64,000 bases of DNA from Billgrantia bachuensis (lineage in GTDB: Bacteria; Pseudomonadota; Gammaproteobacteria; Pseudomonadales; Halomonadaceae), in the NCBI RefSeq assembly GCF_011742165.1, contig NZ_JAAQTO010000049.1, positions 62,001 through 126,000 of the forward strand, read 5' to 3'. The notes beneath the pieces were generated by a model. That model was not told the origin of the DNA. It did no database searches and saw only the letters and a list, made by a program, of their open reading frames with translations. The position numbers and the translations under genes were made by a program. Of the stretch, positions 34,003-42,485 are shown piece by piece. Position 1 is the first letter of the stretch. Each line of letters starts with the position of its first letter.

Positions 34003-34479
34003 TCAACCGGCGCTGCGGATCGGCACTCGGCTCAGGGCGTTGTTTTCGTCGGCCATGCGCTGCAGGAGGCCACAAAGGAGCTCGCGTTCCTCCTCGTTCA
34101 GGGGGCCGAGGATGTCGTCCTGGGCCTTGAGCACAGCGGCTTCGGCCTCCATGCGCAGGGCTTCGCCTGCCTCGGTGAGGGTGACCACCATCGAGCGGCG
34201 ATCTTCGGGATTGCGCTGGCGGGTGACCAGGCCGCGCTCCTCCAGCTTTCGCACCACTACCGCTACGGTATTGCGGTCCAGTGCGGTGCAGCCGCCTAGG
34301 GTGATCTGATCCAGCGGCCCTCTCTCGTCCAGGGCGGCGAGCACTACGTACTGCAGCTGGGTGAGATTGTAGGCCTCGCACTGGCGCAGGAAGATCGCCA
34401 CGCTGATCTGATGGCAGCGCCGCAGCAGGTTGCCGGGCAGCGAGTTGGCCTTGGTGAGGGGCGTTCCGGTCATGGTCAC
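34003..34479 (-). CDS. MarR-family regulator of the gentisate operon
   Basis: A 158-residue winged-helix regulator with LTQLQYVVLAALDERGPLDQ, the recognition region LGGCTALDRNTVAVVVRKLE and the wing TRQRNPEDRRSMVVTLT. It is on the same strand as, and 80 bases downstream of, the maleylpyruvate isomerase gene, at the end of the gentisate operon. MarR proteins linked to 3-hydroxybenzoate/gentisate genes in other bacteria are usually repressors released by the aromatic acid or gentisate; that role is inferred here. Confidence 0.88.
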   Translation of the reverse strand: MTMTGTPLTKANSLPGNLLRRCHQISVAIFLRQCEAYNLTQLQYVVLAALDERGPLDQITLGGCTALDRNTVAVVVRKLEERGLVTRQRNPEDRRSMVVTLTEAGEALRMEAEAAVLKAQDDILGPLNEEERELLCGLLQRMADENNALSRVPIRSAG

Positions 34480-34558
34480 GGATCCTGAAATGTAAAATCA
34501 TGAGCCGCGGCCAAGGGTTGGCCACGGCTCCATGGTAGCGGCAAGTGGTGCGGGAGAG

Positions 34559-35206
34559 TCACCCCGCGTGGGGGTGATTCTCCGGCAGCGCATCGACGAA
34601 GGCCGGCAGTTGCAGACAATTGTCATAGATGCCCTGAAGTGTCGGGTAGCGCGCCATGTCGACGTTGAAGCGACGATTGTTGGCCACCTGTGCGAATAGG
34701 CAGAGGTCGGCCAGGCCCGGCGCGTCACCATAGCAGAACTTGCCACGCCGGGCATCGCCGGCCAGCTGTTGCTCCAGGGGCGCGAAGCCCTCGTCGACCC
34801 AATGTCGGAACCATTCGTTCACTCCTGTCTCGTCGATTCCCAGCTTGCCGCCGAGATACTGCAGCACCCGCAGGTTGTTGACCGGGTGGATGTCGCAGGC
34901 AACGGCCTGGGCCAGCGAACGTACCCAGGCACGGTCCAGGGGGTTATCGGGGAGCAGGGCCGGCTCGGGATGGATTTCCTCCAGGTACTCGATGATCGAC
35001 AAGGACTGGCCGAGCACCGTGCCGTCTTCGAGTTGCAGGGTCGGCACCAGGCCCTGCGGGTTGAGCGAGAGGAACGCCTGCGACCGATGCTGCTTGTCGC
35101 GCAGCACATAGGAGACGTGCTCGTAGGCCAGGCTTTTGAGGTTCAGGGCCGCACGGACCCTGACCGAGGCGGAGCTGCGGAAAAAGTTATGCAGGACCAG
35201 GCTCAT
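34559..35206 (-). CDS. Maleylpyruvate (or maleylacetoacetate) isomerase, zeta-class GST
   Basis: A 215-residue enzyme of the zeta GST family: LHNFFRSSASVRVRAALNLK with the SSxxxR glutathione site, NPQGLVPTLQLEDG, QSLSIIEYLEE and QAVACDIHPVNNLRVLQYL are all diagnostic. It isomerises maleylpyruvate to fumarylpyruvate using glutathione. Its start overlaps the end of the fumarylpyruvate hydrolase gene by four bases, so the substrate here is maleylpyruvate from gentisate rather than maleylacetoacetate. Last structural gene of the 3-hydroxybenzoate/gentisate operon. Functionally equivalent to NagL. Confidence 0.93.
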   Translation of the reverse strand: MSLVLHNFFRSSASVRVRAALNLKSLAYEHVSYVLRDKQHRSQAFLSLNPQGLVPTLQLEDGTVLGQSLSIIEYLEEIHPEPALLPDNPLDRAWVRSLAQAVACDIHPVNNLRVLQYLGGKLGIDETGVNEWFRHWVDEGFAPLEQQLAGDARRGKFCYGDAPGLADLCLFAQVANNRRFNVDMARYPTLQGIYDNCLQLPAFVDALPENHPHAG

Positions 35207-35910
35207 AGCCCCTCCCGCGGCGCCACGATGGTGATCGAGTGATCGCCCACGCCGTCGATGCCGCCGGTGACCCTGTCGCCCACCTGTAGCGGCCCGACAC
35301 CGGCCGGGGTGCCGGTGTAGATCAGATCGCCGGGGCGGATGCGCATGGTGTGGGAGAGGATCGAGACGATCTCCTGGACGTCCCAGATCAGGTCGGCGAT
35401 GTCCTGGTCCTGCTTGATCTCGTCATTGACGGCGAGCCAGATGCGGCCGCTGGTGGGGTGTCCGATCGCGCTGGCCTTGCGGATCGGCGAGATTACCGCG
35501 GACTCGTCGAAAGCCTTGCCCCAATCCCAGGGCCGCCCCTTCTCGCGGGCCTCGAGCTGCAGGTCGCGACGGGTCAGGTCGTTGCCGACGGCGTAGCCGT
35601 AGATGTGTTCATGTGCCTTGTCAGTAGGAATCTGGAAGCCGGCCTTGCCGATGGCCACGACCAGTTCCATCTCGTAGTGAAAGTTCCGGGTCTCCGGCGG
35701 ATAGGGCACCTCGCCGCCATCGGGTACGATGGCATCGGCTGGCTTGGTGAAGAAGAAGGGAAACTCGCGGCTCGGGTCACGGCCCATCTCGCGGGCGTGG
35801 GCCTCGTAGTTGCGGCCCACGCAGAAGATGCGGCGCACCGGGAAGCGCTGCTCGTCACCCTCGATGGCGACGCTGGTGACGGGCTGGGGGGCGAAGACAT
35901 AGTCGGTCAT
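35203..35910 (-). CDS. Fumarylpyruvate hydrolase (FAH family)
   Basis: A 235-residue fumarylacetoacetate-hydrolase-family enzyme: FPVRRIFCVGRNYEAHAREMG, FFFTKPADAIV, the metal ligands in NFHYEMELVVAIGKAG, YGYAVGNDLTRRDLQ and GDLIYTGTPAGVGPL. It splits fumarylpyruvate into fumarate and pyruvate, the last step of the gentisate pathway (NagK-type). ATG 35910 (MTDYVFAPQ) follows an AGGT ribosome site; the open frame upstream runs into the dioxygenase gene. Four-base overlap with the isomerase gene downstream. Confidence 0.93.
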   Translation of the reverse strand: MTDYVFAPQPVTSVAIEGDEQRFPVRRIFCVGRNYEAHAREMGRDPSREFPFFFTKPADAIVPDGGEVPYPPETRNFHYEMELVVAIGKAGFQIPTDKAHEHIYGYAVGNDLTRRDLQLEAREKGRPWDWGKAFDESAVISPIRKASAIGHPTSGRIWLAVNDEIKQDQDIADLIWDVQEIVSILSHTMRIRPGDLIYTGTPAGVGPLQVGDRVTGGIDGVGDHSITIVAPREGL

Positions 35911-35942
35911 GCTCGTTACCTCTCGGTTCAGGGGAGTCGTTA

Positions 35943-36945
35943 TCAATCGGCGTCGCGTTGTTCGCGCCATATGCCAAGCTTCTGCTGGGCGACGCGGTCG
36001 GAGTAGCTGAACAGCACGGCATCCTCGTCGGCCTCGTGGACCACTTCATGCCAGCTGGGCACCACGAAGATGTCCTTGGGTTTCCACTCGAAGGTCTTGC
36101 CGCCGATGGTGGTGCGGCCGGTACCCTCGATGACGCTGAACACCGTGGCGTCGGTGGAGCGATAGCCGGCGGTCTTGAAGCCTTTGGGCAGCAGCTGCAC
36201 GAAGGGGGCAATGGTGGGCATGGCCCAGCCGCCGTCCGCCGGGTTGACGTAGCGCATCTTGAGCCCGTGGCAGGGGTCCCACTCGTCGCGCTGGCGCATG
36301 GTCTCCAGTGCCTCGCGGGTGCGCGCATAGGGGTAGTTGAAGATCGGCGAGGCCAGGCCCTGCTTCTCGAAGTCCACCGGCAACATGTTGGCGCCGTAGC
36401 GGGCCAGGGAGTCGCCGGTGGGCTTGGTGATCTCCTGCATGTCCTCACCCAGGCCCTCGGCGAAGGAGGCGTCGAAGAACGAGAGCATGGGGATGTCCAG
36501 GCCATCCATCCAGATCATCGGCCGGTCTGATTCGTTGCCATGATCGTGCCAGGCCCAGGGCGGGGTGATCACGAAGTCGCCTTCCTGCATGATCGTGCGC
36601 TCGCCGTTGACCGCGGTGCAGGCGCCGCCGCCGTCCATTACGAAGCGCAGTGCCGATTGGCTATGGCGGTGGGCCGGGGCCACCTCGCCGGGCAGCACCA
36701 GCTGCAGTCCGGCGTAGAGCGAGGTGGTGATGCGGCTCTGGCCGCGCAGGCCGGGGTTCTCGAGGATCAGCACCCGGCGCTCGGCTTCCTTGGCGGTGAT
36801 CAGCTCACCGGCTTCCATCAGCAGCTCGCGGGCCGGGGCGAACTCCCACAGGTGGGGAATGCAGGGCGCTGAAGTCCTGCCTGGTGATCTTCTCGTAGTA
36901 GGCCTCGCGCTCAGGCGAGCTCTGCGGCTTTTCGGTCAGTGACAT
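35943..36945 (-). pseudogene. Gentisate 1,2-dioxygenase, apparently disrupted near the N-terminus
   Basis: ATG 36945 follows a strong AGGAGG site and starts MSLTEKPQSSPEREAYYEKI, then TRQDFSAL, but this frame soon stops. The rest of the enzyme (CIPHLWEFAPARELLMEAGE, cupin 1 with PAHRHSQSALRFVMDGGG, cupin 2 with GRTTIGGKTFEWKPKD) lies in another frame to the stop at 35943. Gentisate dioxygenases normally have about 15-17 residues (LWxVLxxLVPxEP-like) between these parts, and these seem to be missing. A deletion between two CCCTG copies would explain both loss and frameshift. The iron-binding histidines of the first cupin are intact. Sequencing error cannot be excluded. Confidence 0.72.
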
Positions 36946-36970
36946 GGATAATCCTCCTGTCGGGACGTGC

Positions 36971-38161
36971 TTATTGGGTGACGTTGCTCAGGCCACTGCC
37001 GCCGTAGAGCCACTCGATGCGGTCGTAGAAGTCCTCGGGCCGCATGGCGCGCATGGTGGCGTTGCGCATGGCAGCCTTGCCGTCGGCCGGGTGGTAGATG
37101 TACTCGCCCATCAGCCGTGAGTAAGTCTGTACGCGGGCGGTGCGGGCGAAACGGTCGTTGCGGTAGGCCTCGAAGGCTGCGGCGAGGTCGGCCTTGTGGC
37201 CTAGGTGATAGGAGAGGCAGACGGCATCCTCCATGGCCATGCAGGCGCCTTGGGCCATGTACTGCAGCATCGGGTGGGCGGCGTCGCCGAGCAGTACGAC
37301 GCGACCGTCGATCCAGTGTTCGTTGGGGTCGCGGTCGCACAGCACCCACATCTTCCAGTCCTGGCCGTGCTCGATGATCTGCCGCGGGCGTTCGGCGATA
37401 TGGGCGAAGCCGCGGTAGACCTCCTCCTTGGTCACCGGCTTGCCGGCCACCGGTTTGGGAGCATCGTTGTGGTAGGTCACCACCAGGTTGTAGACCTCGC
37501 CCCCCTTGAGCGGGTAGTGAACGATATGGCACTTGGGGCCGGCCCACAGGGTGGCGGCGTTCCAGCGCAGTTCCTCGGGCATCTGTGTGGTGGGGATTAC
37601 TGAACGGTAGGTGGTGTGACCGGAGACCCGCGGGTCGCCGTCACCGACCAGCTTCTGGCGAATCGGCGACCACAGGCCCTCGGCGCCGATCAGGGCGCGG
37701 CCGGTAAAGCGTTCGCCGTCGGCGAGGATGGCAGTGACCCCTTCGGCGTCCTGCTGGTAGTCCTCGACCCGCGAGTTGGTGCGCAGTTCGACCAGCTCGT
37801 TGGCCTCGCAGGCATCCAGCAACACCCTGTGCAGGTCGGCGCGATGCACTACCGCGTAGGGGTTGTTGAAGCGCGCGCGGAATGCCTCGTCGAGTGGGAT
37901 GGCGGCGATCCGGCGATCCTCCATGGCATCCATCAGCAGCAGGTTGTCGATGTAGACCGCCTTGGCCCGGGTCTCGTCGCCGACGCCCAGGTAATCGAAG
38001 GCGTGAAAGGCGTTGGGGCCGATCTGGATGCCGGCGCCGATCTCGCCGAGTTCTGGCGCCTGCTCAAGCACCAGTGAAGGAATGCCCTGGCGGGCCAGGC
38101 CCAGGGCGGCGGCCAGGCCGCCGATGCCGCCACCGGCGACGATGATGGTGTCGTTGTTCAT
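36971..38161 (-). CDS. 3-Hydroxybenzoate 6-hydroxylase-type FAD monooxygenase
   Basis: A 396-residue class A flavoprotein monooxygenase: GGGIGGLAAALGLARQG (FAD dinucleotide fold), GAEGLWSPIR (the DG motif region) and GRVVLLGDAAHPMLQYMAQG (FAD ribityl binding). The GAGIQIGPNAFHAFDYLGVG segment and length fit the salicylate/3-hydroxybenzoate 6-hydroxylase group (NagX, XlnD, MHBH). Given gentisate dioxygenase, maleylpyruvate isomerase and fumarylpyruvate hydrolase directly downstream, conversion of 3-hydroxybenzoate to gentisate with NAD(P)H and O2 is the likely reaction; salicylate 5-hydroxylation by this type is less usual. Confidence 0.88.
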   Translation of the reverse strand: MNNDTIIVAGGGIGGLAAALGLARQGIPSLVLEQAPELGEIGAGIQIGPNAFHAFDYLGVGDETRAKAVYIDNLLLMDAMEDRRIAAIPLDEAFRARFNNPYAVVHRADLHRVLLDACEANELVELRTNSRVEDYQQDAEGVTAILADGERFTGRALIGAEGLWSPIRQKLVGDGDPRVSGHTTYRSVIPTTQMPEELRWNAATLWAGPKCHIVHYPLKGGEVYNLVVTYHNDAPKPVAGKPVTKEEVYRGFAHIAERPRQIIEHGQDWKMWVLCDRDPNEHWIDGRVVLLGDAAHPMLQYMAQGACMAMEDAVCLSYHLGHKADLAAAFEAYRNDRFARTARVQTYSRLMGEYIYHPADGKAAMRNATMRAMRPEDFYDRIEWLYGGSGLSNVTQ

Positions 38162-38191
38162 GATTCACCTTATTGCGCGTGGTTCGGGCGT

Positions 38192-39451
38192 CTAGCGGAA
38201 GACGGTCACTGCCCAGGGGTTGAGAATGGTGGCGACGATGACCACACAGGCCGCCAGAATGAAGGGCATGATCCACAGGGTGATGCGCTGCAGGCTGACG
38301 TTGCTGATCGCCGAGGCCACGTAGAGCCCGGCGCCCACGGGTGGCGTCAGCAGTCCAAGAGTCAGCGTCATGCAAGTGACGATGCCGAAGTGGATGGGAT
38401 CGATGCCGTAGCTGCCTTGGGCCACCGGCAGCAGGATCGGCACCAGGATGATCAGAGCGGCAATGCCGTCGAGCACCATGCCCACCAGCAGCAGCATCAG
38501 GAACACCAGCAGCATGAAGATCAGCGGACTCTCGGTGGCGCCCTGCATCAGCCCGGCTACCTGCTGCGGGATCTGGTTGTAGACCAGCACCCAGCCGAAG
38601 GCCTTGGCCGCGGCGATCAGGAACAGCACGATGGCGGTGTTGCGCGCAGTCCGGGCCAGCACTCCGGGCAGGCTCGAGGCCTTGAGGTCGCGGAACAGCA
38701 GCCCGCCGATGATTAATGCCAGCAGGGTGGCCGCCGCCGCCGATTCGGTGGGGGTCACGATGCCGAAGGCGATGCCGCCGACGATCACCAGCGGAATGCT
38801 GAGCGTCAGGATGGCGTTACGAGTAGCGAGCCAGCGGTCGATGGGTTCCCGCTCGCCCTGGGGCACCTTGTGGGCGCGGCGGGCGATCAGCGCGATCAGG
38901 CCGCTGATCAGCACGAAGAGCACCAGGCCGGGAATGATGCCGCCCATGAACATGGCACCGATGGAGACCTGGGCGATGACGCCGTAGATGATGAAGATCA
39001 TCGAGGGCGGGATGATCGGCCCGAGCAGGCCGGCACCGGCGGTCAGGGCCGCAGCGAAGCCCTTGTCGTAGCCGTCGCGCTCAAGCTCCGGGGTCATCAC
39101 GCGGCTCATGATGGCGATCTGCGCCGTGGCCGAACCCATGATCGAGGCCAGCATCAGGTTCGAGGTCAGGGAGACGTAGGCAATGCTGTGGGGAATCCAG
39201 GCGAACCAGGCACGGGCCGCCTGGATGATGCGTCGGGTGATCCCGCCCTCGTTCATGATCTCTCCAAGAAGGATGAACAGCGGGATGGCCAGCAGATCGA
39301 ACACTTCCAGCGAGCCGAACAGCACCTGGGGGAGACCTTCCAGGATGCGGTAGTTGCCGGTGCTGAACACGAAGGCGAAGGTCGAGGCGAGCAGCACGAA
39401 GGCGATCGGCATGCCCAGCAGCATCAGCAGGATGAAGACGGCGAGTGTCAT
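38192..39451 (-). CDS. dctM: TRAP transporter large permease DctM (3-hydroxybenzoate operon)
   Basis: A 419-residue inner-membrane protein with about 12 helices. DctM signs are LLMLLGMPIAFVLLASTFAF, IPLFILLGEIMNEGGI, LTAGAGLLGPIIPPSMIFIIYG, MLLLVGMVLDGIAALIILVPILLP and LTLGLLTPPVGAGLYVASAI. It forms the sodium-coupled channel with DctQ, whose gene ends 3 bases upstream. The system sits at the head of the 3-hydroxybenzoate/gentisate operon, so 3-hydroxybenzoate or gentisate is the probable cargo (inference). Confidence 0.93.
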   Translation of the reverse strand: MTLAVFILLMLLGMPIAFVLLASTFAFVFSTGNYRILEGLPQVLFGSLEVFDLLAIPLFILLGEIMNEGGITRRIIQAARAWFAWIPHSIAYVSLTSNLMLASIMGSATAQIAIMSRVMTPELERDGYDKGFAAALTAGAGLLGPIIPPSMIFIIYGVIAQVSIGAMFMGGIIPGLVLFVLISGLIALIARRAHKVPQGEREPIDRWLATRNAILTLSIPLVIVGGIAFGIVTPTESAAAATLLALIIGGLLFRDLKASSLPGVLARTARNTAIVLFLIAAAKAFGWVLVYNQIPQQVAGLMQGATESPLIFMLLVFLMLLLVGMVLDGIAALIILVPILLPVAQGSYGIDPIHFGIVTCMTLTLGLLTPPVGAGLYVASAISNVSLQRITLWIMPFILAACVVIVATILNPWAVTVFR

Positions 39452-39454
39452 GGC

Positions 39455-40018
39455 TCAGGCCTCCTCGTCGTTGTCGACCAGGGCGAAGGTAGTGCGGGAG
39501 CGATCCGTGAGCCTGGCGAGGATATGGAACATCGCGGTGGCGCAGAAGATCGGCACGACCAGATAGAAGTGCCACTTGGGCCAGTCCAGCGTGAGGGCGA
39601 TGTCATAAGTGACTGAGGGCGAACGAATCCAGCCCACGGAGTACCACAACAGGATGGCCAGCACCGCCAGGCAGACGAGTTCGGTGAGCCAGTAGCTGAA
39701 GCGCTGCCAGCGTTCGGATAGTTGGCCCGCCAGCATGGTCAGGCGCACGTGCTGGTCATGATGAATGGCCACGGATATAGCCAGGAATGCCATCCACACC
39801 AGGATGTAGACCGCCAGTTCCTCGGCGAAGAAGAGCGGCCTGCCGAACGCGTAGCGAGCGATCACGTTGACGATCAGCAAAACGCTGAAGGCGACGATCA
39901 GCAGGCCGCAGAGCAATTGCTCGAACTGCGCCAGCCGACGGTTGGCGCGGGTCAGGAAAGGTGTCTGCATGGCATTCACCCGCGTGTTGGGGAGGGAGGT
40001 CGTGGCCATGTGGCTCAT
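39455..40018 (-). CDS. dctQ: TRAP transporter small permease DctQ (3-hydroxybenzoate operon)
   Basis: A 187-residue inner-membrane protein with four helices, including LLIVNVIARYAFGRPLFFAEELAVYILVWM, the hallmark DctQ segment (quoted in part). ATG 40018 overlaps the binding-protein stop as ATGA, supporting this start; in-frame ATGs 3 and 16 codons later are possible. Partner of the DctM encoded immediately downstream. Confidence 0.9.
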   Translation of the reverse strand: MSHMATTSLPNTRVNAMQTPFLTRANRRLAQFEQLLCGLLIVAFSVLLIVNVIARYAFGRPLFFAEELAVYILVWMAFLAISVAIHHDQHVRLTMLAGQLSERWQRFSYWLTELVCLAVLAILLWYSVGWIRSPSVTYDIALTLDWPKWHFYLVVPIFCATAMFHILARLTDRSRTTFALVDNDEEA

Positions 40019-41031
40019 TCGCCGTTGAGGCGGGTGGCGACGTCCTGCTGGAAGGCCTGGATGACGGGATGCTCGCCGAAGCGCACCTGGAAGGCCTGGT
40101 TGGCGGCGTCGAAGACGCCCTCGGCGTCCTCAAGGGTGAAGACGTCGATGCTCTCCTCCAGGTAGGCCAGGTTGCTGGCTTCCGCCGCGATCTGGGACTG
40201 CGTGGCCCAGACCAGGGTCTCCTGCATGGCCTCGTCGAGCAGCGTGCGCTCCTCTTCGGAAAGCGACGTCCAGGTGGTCTGGCTGATCACCGAGACGGCG
40301 GGGAAGGCCATGTGGCTGGTCAGGGTGAGGTGCTCGGCGACCTCATAGAAACCGGAACCGACCAAGGCATCCAGGTCGATATCGACGCCATCGAGCATGC
40401 GGTTCTGCAGGCTCTGGTAGACATCGGGCAGGTGCACCGGGGTAGGTGTGGCGCCGGCCTCACGCCACCAGGTCTGCATGGCCGGGATCGGAATGATGCG
40501 CACCTTCTCGCGACTCACGTCGTCGAGGCTTTCGACCCGGCCATCGCGCATCAGAATGTGGCGCATGCCGGCGAAGGTATAGCCGAAGGCGTGCAGCCCC
40601 TTGTCCTCGAGGCTGACCAGCATTTCGTGGGCGGCTTCGGTCTCGGTGGCGTCGGCGGCCTCGGCGACGCTGTCGAACAGGAAGGGAGTGAACCAGCCGA
40701 CGAAGGCGGGCTCACGCTGGCTGGTGATGGCGGCGGTCATGATGCCCAGGTCCAGCAGGCCGGTCTCCATTTGGGAAAACATTGCCGGCTCGTCGCCCAA
40801 CTGGCCGGCCGGGAATATGGCAATGGTCAGCTCGCCTTCGCTGCGCTCGGCGACTGTCTCGGCAAGGCGCGCGGCGGCTTGGGTCCAGATGTGCTGGGGT
40901 GGCGTGATGAGGCCCATACGCAGCTCGGTAGCCAGGGTAGGGGTGCTGACGAGTAATGAAATGCTCAGCAAAGTAGAAGTCAGCAGGGCGGTGGAGAACA
41001 AGGAGCGTGGCGTGCGTTGGACGTGCGTCAT
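40015..41031 (-). CDS. dctP: TRAP substrate-binding protein DctP (3-hydroxybenzoate operon)
   Basis: A 338-residue periplasmic protein. ATG 41031 (MTHVQRTPRSLFSTALLTST) follows GAGGT and opens a normal signal peptide ending near TPTLA; the longer open frame upstream runs through operator-like repeats and is not used. DctP features are TELRMGLITPPQHIWTQAA, FPAGQLGDEPAMFSQMETG, FGYTFAGMRHILMRD and PTPVHLPDVYQSLQNRMLDG. First gene of the operon dctPQM, hydroxylase, gentisate dioxygenase, hydrolase, isomerase. Confidence 0.92.
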   Translation of the reverse strand: MTHVQRTPRSLFSTALLTSTLLSISLLVSTPTLATELRMGLITPPQHIWTQAAARLAETVAERSEGELTIAIFPAGQLGDEPAMFSQMETGLLDLGIMTAAITSQREPAFVGWFTPFLFDSVAEAADATETEAAHEMLVSLEDKGLHAFGYTFAGMRHILMRDGRVESLDDVSREKVRIIPIPAMQTWWREAGATPTPVHLPDVYQSLQNRMLDGVDIDLDALVGSGFYEVAEHLTLTSHMAFPAVSVISQTTWTSLSEEERTLLDEAMQETLVWATQSQIAAEASNLAYLEESIDVFTLEDAEGVFDAANQAFQVRFGEHPVIQAFQQDVATRLNGE

Positions 41032-41081
41032 GGAGGTTACCTCGGTTGGCATCAGGTTATTGTCATGATCAAGATCAGTAA

Positions 41082-41111
41082 TGATCACTATTGTGATGAT
41101 CAGTATTGTGA
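41082..41111. promoter_or_regulatory. Tandem 15-bp repeat, candidate operator of the 3-hydroxybenzoate operon
   Basis: TGATCACTATTGTGA (41082-41096) is followed directly by TGATCAGTATTGTGA (41097-41111), 14 of 15 bases identical, and then TCATCAC. Further TGATC/GATCA copies lie at 41065-41080. It sits 50-80 bases upstream of dctP in the divergent region between two TRAP operons, so regulator binding is likely; which regulator (for example the MarR protein at 34003) is not shown. Confidence 0.55.
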
Positions 41112-41248
41112 TCATCACAAGGGCTCGCAATTATCCTAAAGTCGTAATGGCGGAGCGAGCAGCGTTGAAGAATGCCTATACCAAAGTCGGGTATCGGGAG
41201 GGGTTGCTGACTGGACTATAATCGGCTCACAGATAGATGATATTCACT

Positions 41249-41270
41249 ATTGTTTTGTACGCAAACAAAT
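41249..41270. promoter_or_regulatory. AT-rich inverted repeat upstream of the second dctP
   Basis: TTGTTTTGTACGCAAACAA (41250-41268) has TTGTT and AACAA arms nine bases apart, ending about 20 bases before the dctP start at 41292. The position would suit a repressor operator. Related elements are noted at 16709-16728, 44369-44383 and 52111-52126. Confidence 0.4.
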
Positions 41271-41291
41271 ATAAGCCGCTGAGGTACCCCC

Positions 41292-42425
41292 ATGACACGT
41301 CGTACGCTGCTCAAGTCCCTTGCCGTCGCCGCTACTGCCGGCAGCCTGGTGCTGACCGTCCAGGCCCAGGCCCGTGATCTACGCATGGCCCCCGGGGTGC
41401 CGCCGGCGCATCCCGCCTACGACCCGATGTTCACCGAATTCGCCGAGCGTCTGGCCGAGAAGACTGATGGCGACTTGACGGGCAACCTGCTGGGGACCGA
41501 GGTGGCCAACATCGGCAACATGCGTAACGCCATCCGCAGCGGCCTGGTGGAGGTCGGCCTGTTCCTGCCGGCCTACTTCCCGGCCGACCTGCCCGAGATC
41601 AACCTGGTCGGCGACCTGGCCTTCCTGGGCACCAATCCCCACGCCATGGGCGCGGCGGTGACCGAGTACATCGCCACATGTGACGAATGCCAGCAAGAGC
41701 TCAAGCAACTGGGCGTCGTCTATACCAGCTCCCATGCCTCGGATCTCTACCGAATACTGAGTACCGAGCCGGTACGCTCTCTCGACGACCTCCAGGGGCT
41801 TCGCATGCGAGTGGGTGGTCCCCAGTATTCTCGCTGGGCCGAATCGGTGGGCGTGTCGCCGGCTTCCATACCGGTGGGGGAGACTTACGAATCGCTCTCC
41901 CAAGGGGTGATCGAAGGCACCATCGCTTCCGTTGCCGACATCATCTCCTTCCGACTGGATGACGTGCTGAACTATGTCACCGATGTCGAGCTGGGCACGT
42001 TCCATAGCACCATTTCCCATGCAGTCGGCCAGCAGGCCTGGGACTCTCTCTCTGCCGAGCAGCGTGAGGCACTGGTGCATGCTTCGGTCGAGGCATCCGC
42101 CGCCATCACCCAGCGCTGGGGCTACGAGATGGCCGACGAGGCTCGCGAGGTCGCACTCGAAAACGGTATCGAGATTCTGGAGCCCGAGCCCGAACTGCTG
42201 GAGGCCATCGAGGCTTTCCTCGAGGAAGACCTGGTCTATGCCGCTGAACAGGCGGAGAGCCGCCACGGTGTAGAGGATGCGGCGGCCAAGATCGAGCGCT
42301 TCCAATCATTGGTGGAGAAGTGGACTGCTATCGTCGAGGAGGTCGGCGCGGACCCCGAGGCGGTTGCCGAGGCCATGAACCGCGAGATCTGGGACGGGGT
42401 GGATTTCTCCACCTACGGGACCTGA
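41292..42425 (+). CDS. dctP: TRAP substrate-binding protein, DctP family (CoA-transferase operon)
   Basis: A 377-residue periplasmic protein with a twin-arginine-like N-terminus (MTRRTLLKSLAVAATAGS) and a signal peptide ending near AQA. DctP-fold features are DLRMAPGVPPAHPAYDPMF, LLGTEVANIGNMRNAIRSG, RSLDDLQGLRMRVGG and GETYESLSQGVIEGTIAS. It belongs to a different DctP subgroup from the other binding proteins in the window. It starts the divergent operon dctPQM, CoA-transferase, thiolase and porin. The ligand is unknown, but an acid that needs CoA activation would fit the downstream genes. Confidence 0.9.
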   Translation: MTRRTLLKSLAVAATAGSLVLTVQAQARDLRMAPGVPPAHPAYDPMFTEFAERLAEKTDGDLTGNLLGTEVANIGNMRNAIRSGLVEVGLFLPAYFPADLPEINLVGDLAFLGTNPHAMGAAVTEYIATCDECQQELKQLGVVYTSSHASDLYRILSTEPVRSLDDLQGLRMRVGGPQYSRWAESVGVSPASIPVGETYESLSQGVIEGTIASVADIISFRLDDVLNYVTDVELGTFHSTISHAVGQQAWDSLSAEQREALVHASVEASAAITQRWGYEMADEAREVALENGIEILEPEPELLEAIEAFLEEDLVYAAEQAESRHGVEDAAAKIERFQSLVEKWTAIVEEVGADPEAVAEAMNREIWDGVDFSTYGT

Positions 42426-42435
42426 TACCACGTCT

Positions 42436-42461
42436 CCGAATGCCGGCATGCCGGCATTCGG
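42436..42461 (+). other. Perfect 26-bp palindrome between dctP and dctQ
   Basis: CCGAATGCCGGCA (42436-42448) is followed by its exact reverse complement TGCCGGCATTCGG (42449-42461). There is no T tract. In the intercistronic gap this stem would protect the dctP part of the mRNA from 3' exonucleases and so raise binding protein over permease, a pattern known from other binding-protein operons. Confidence 0.6.
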
Positions 42462-42485
42462 TAACGCCTCTCACGGAGACTCGTC

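Noticed and set aside
41032..41130. N-terminal extension of dctP (MRALVMITILIITIV...)
   Set aside because: Hydrophobic run is translated from the operator-like TGATCA/ATTGTGA repeats; the start at 41031 has a ribosome site and a proper signal peptide.
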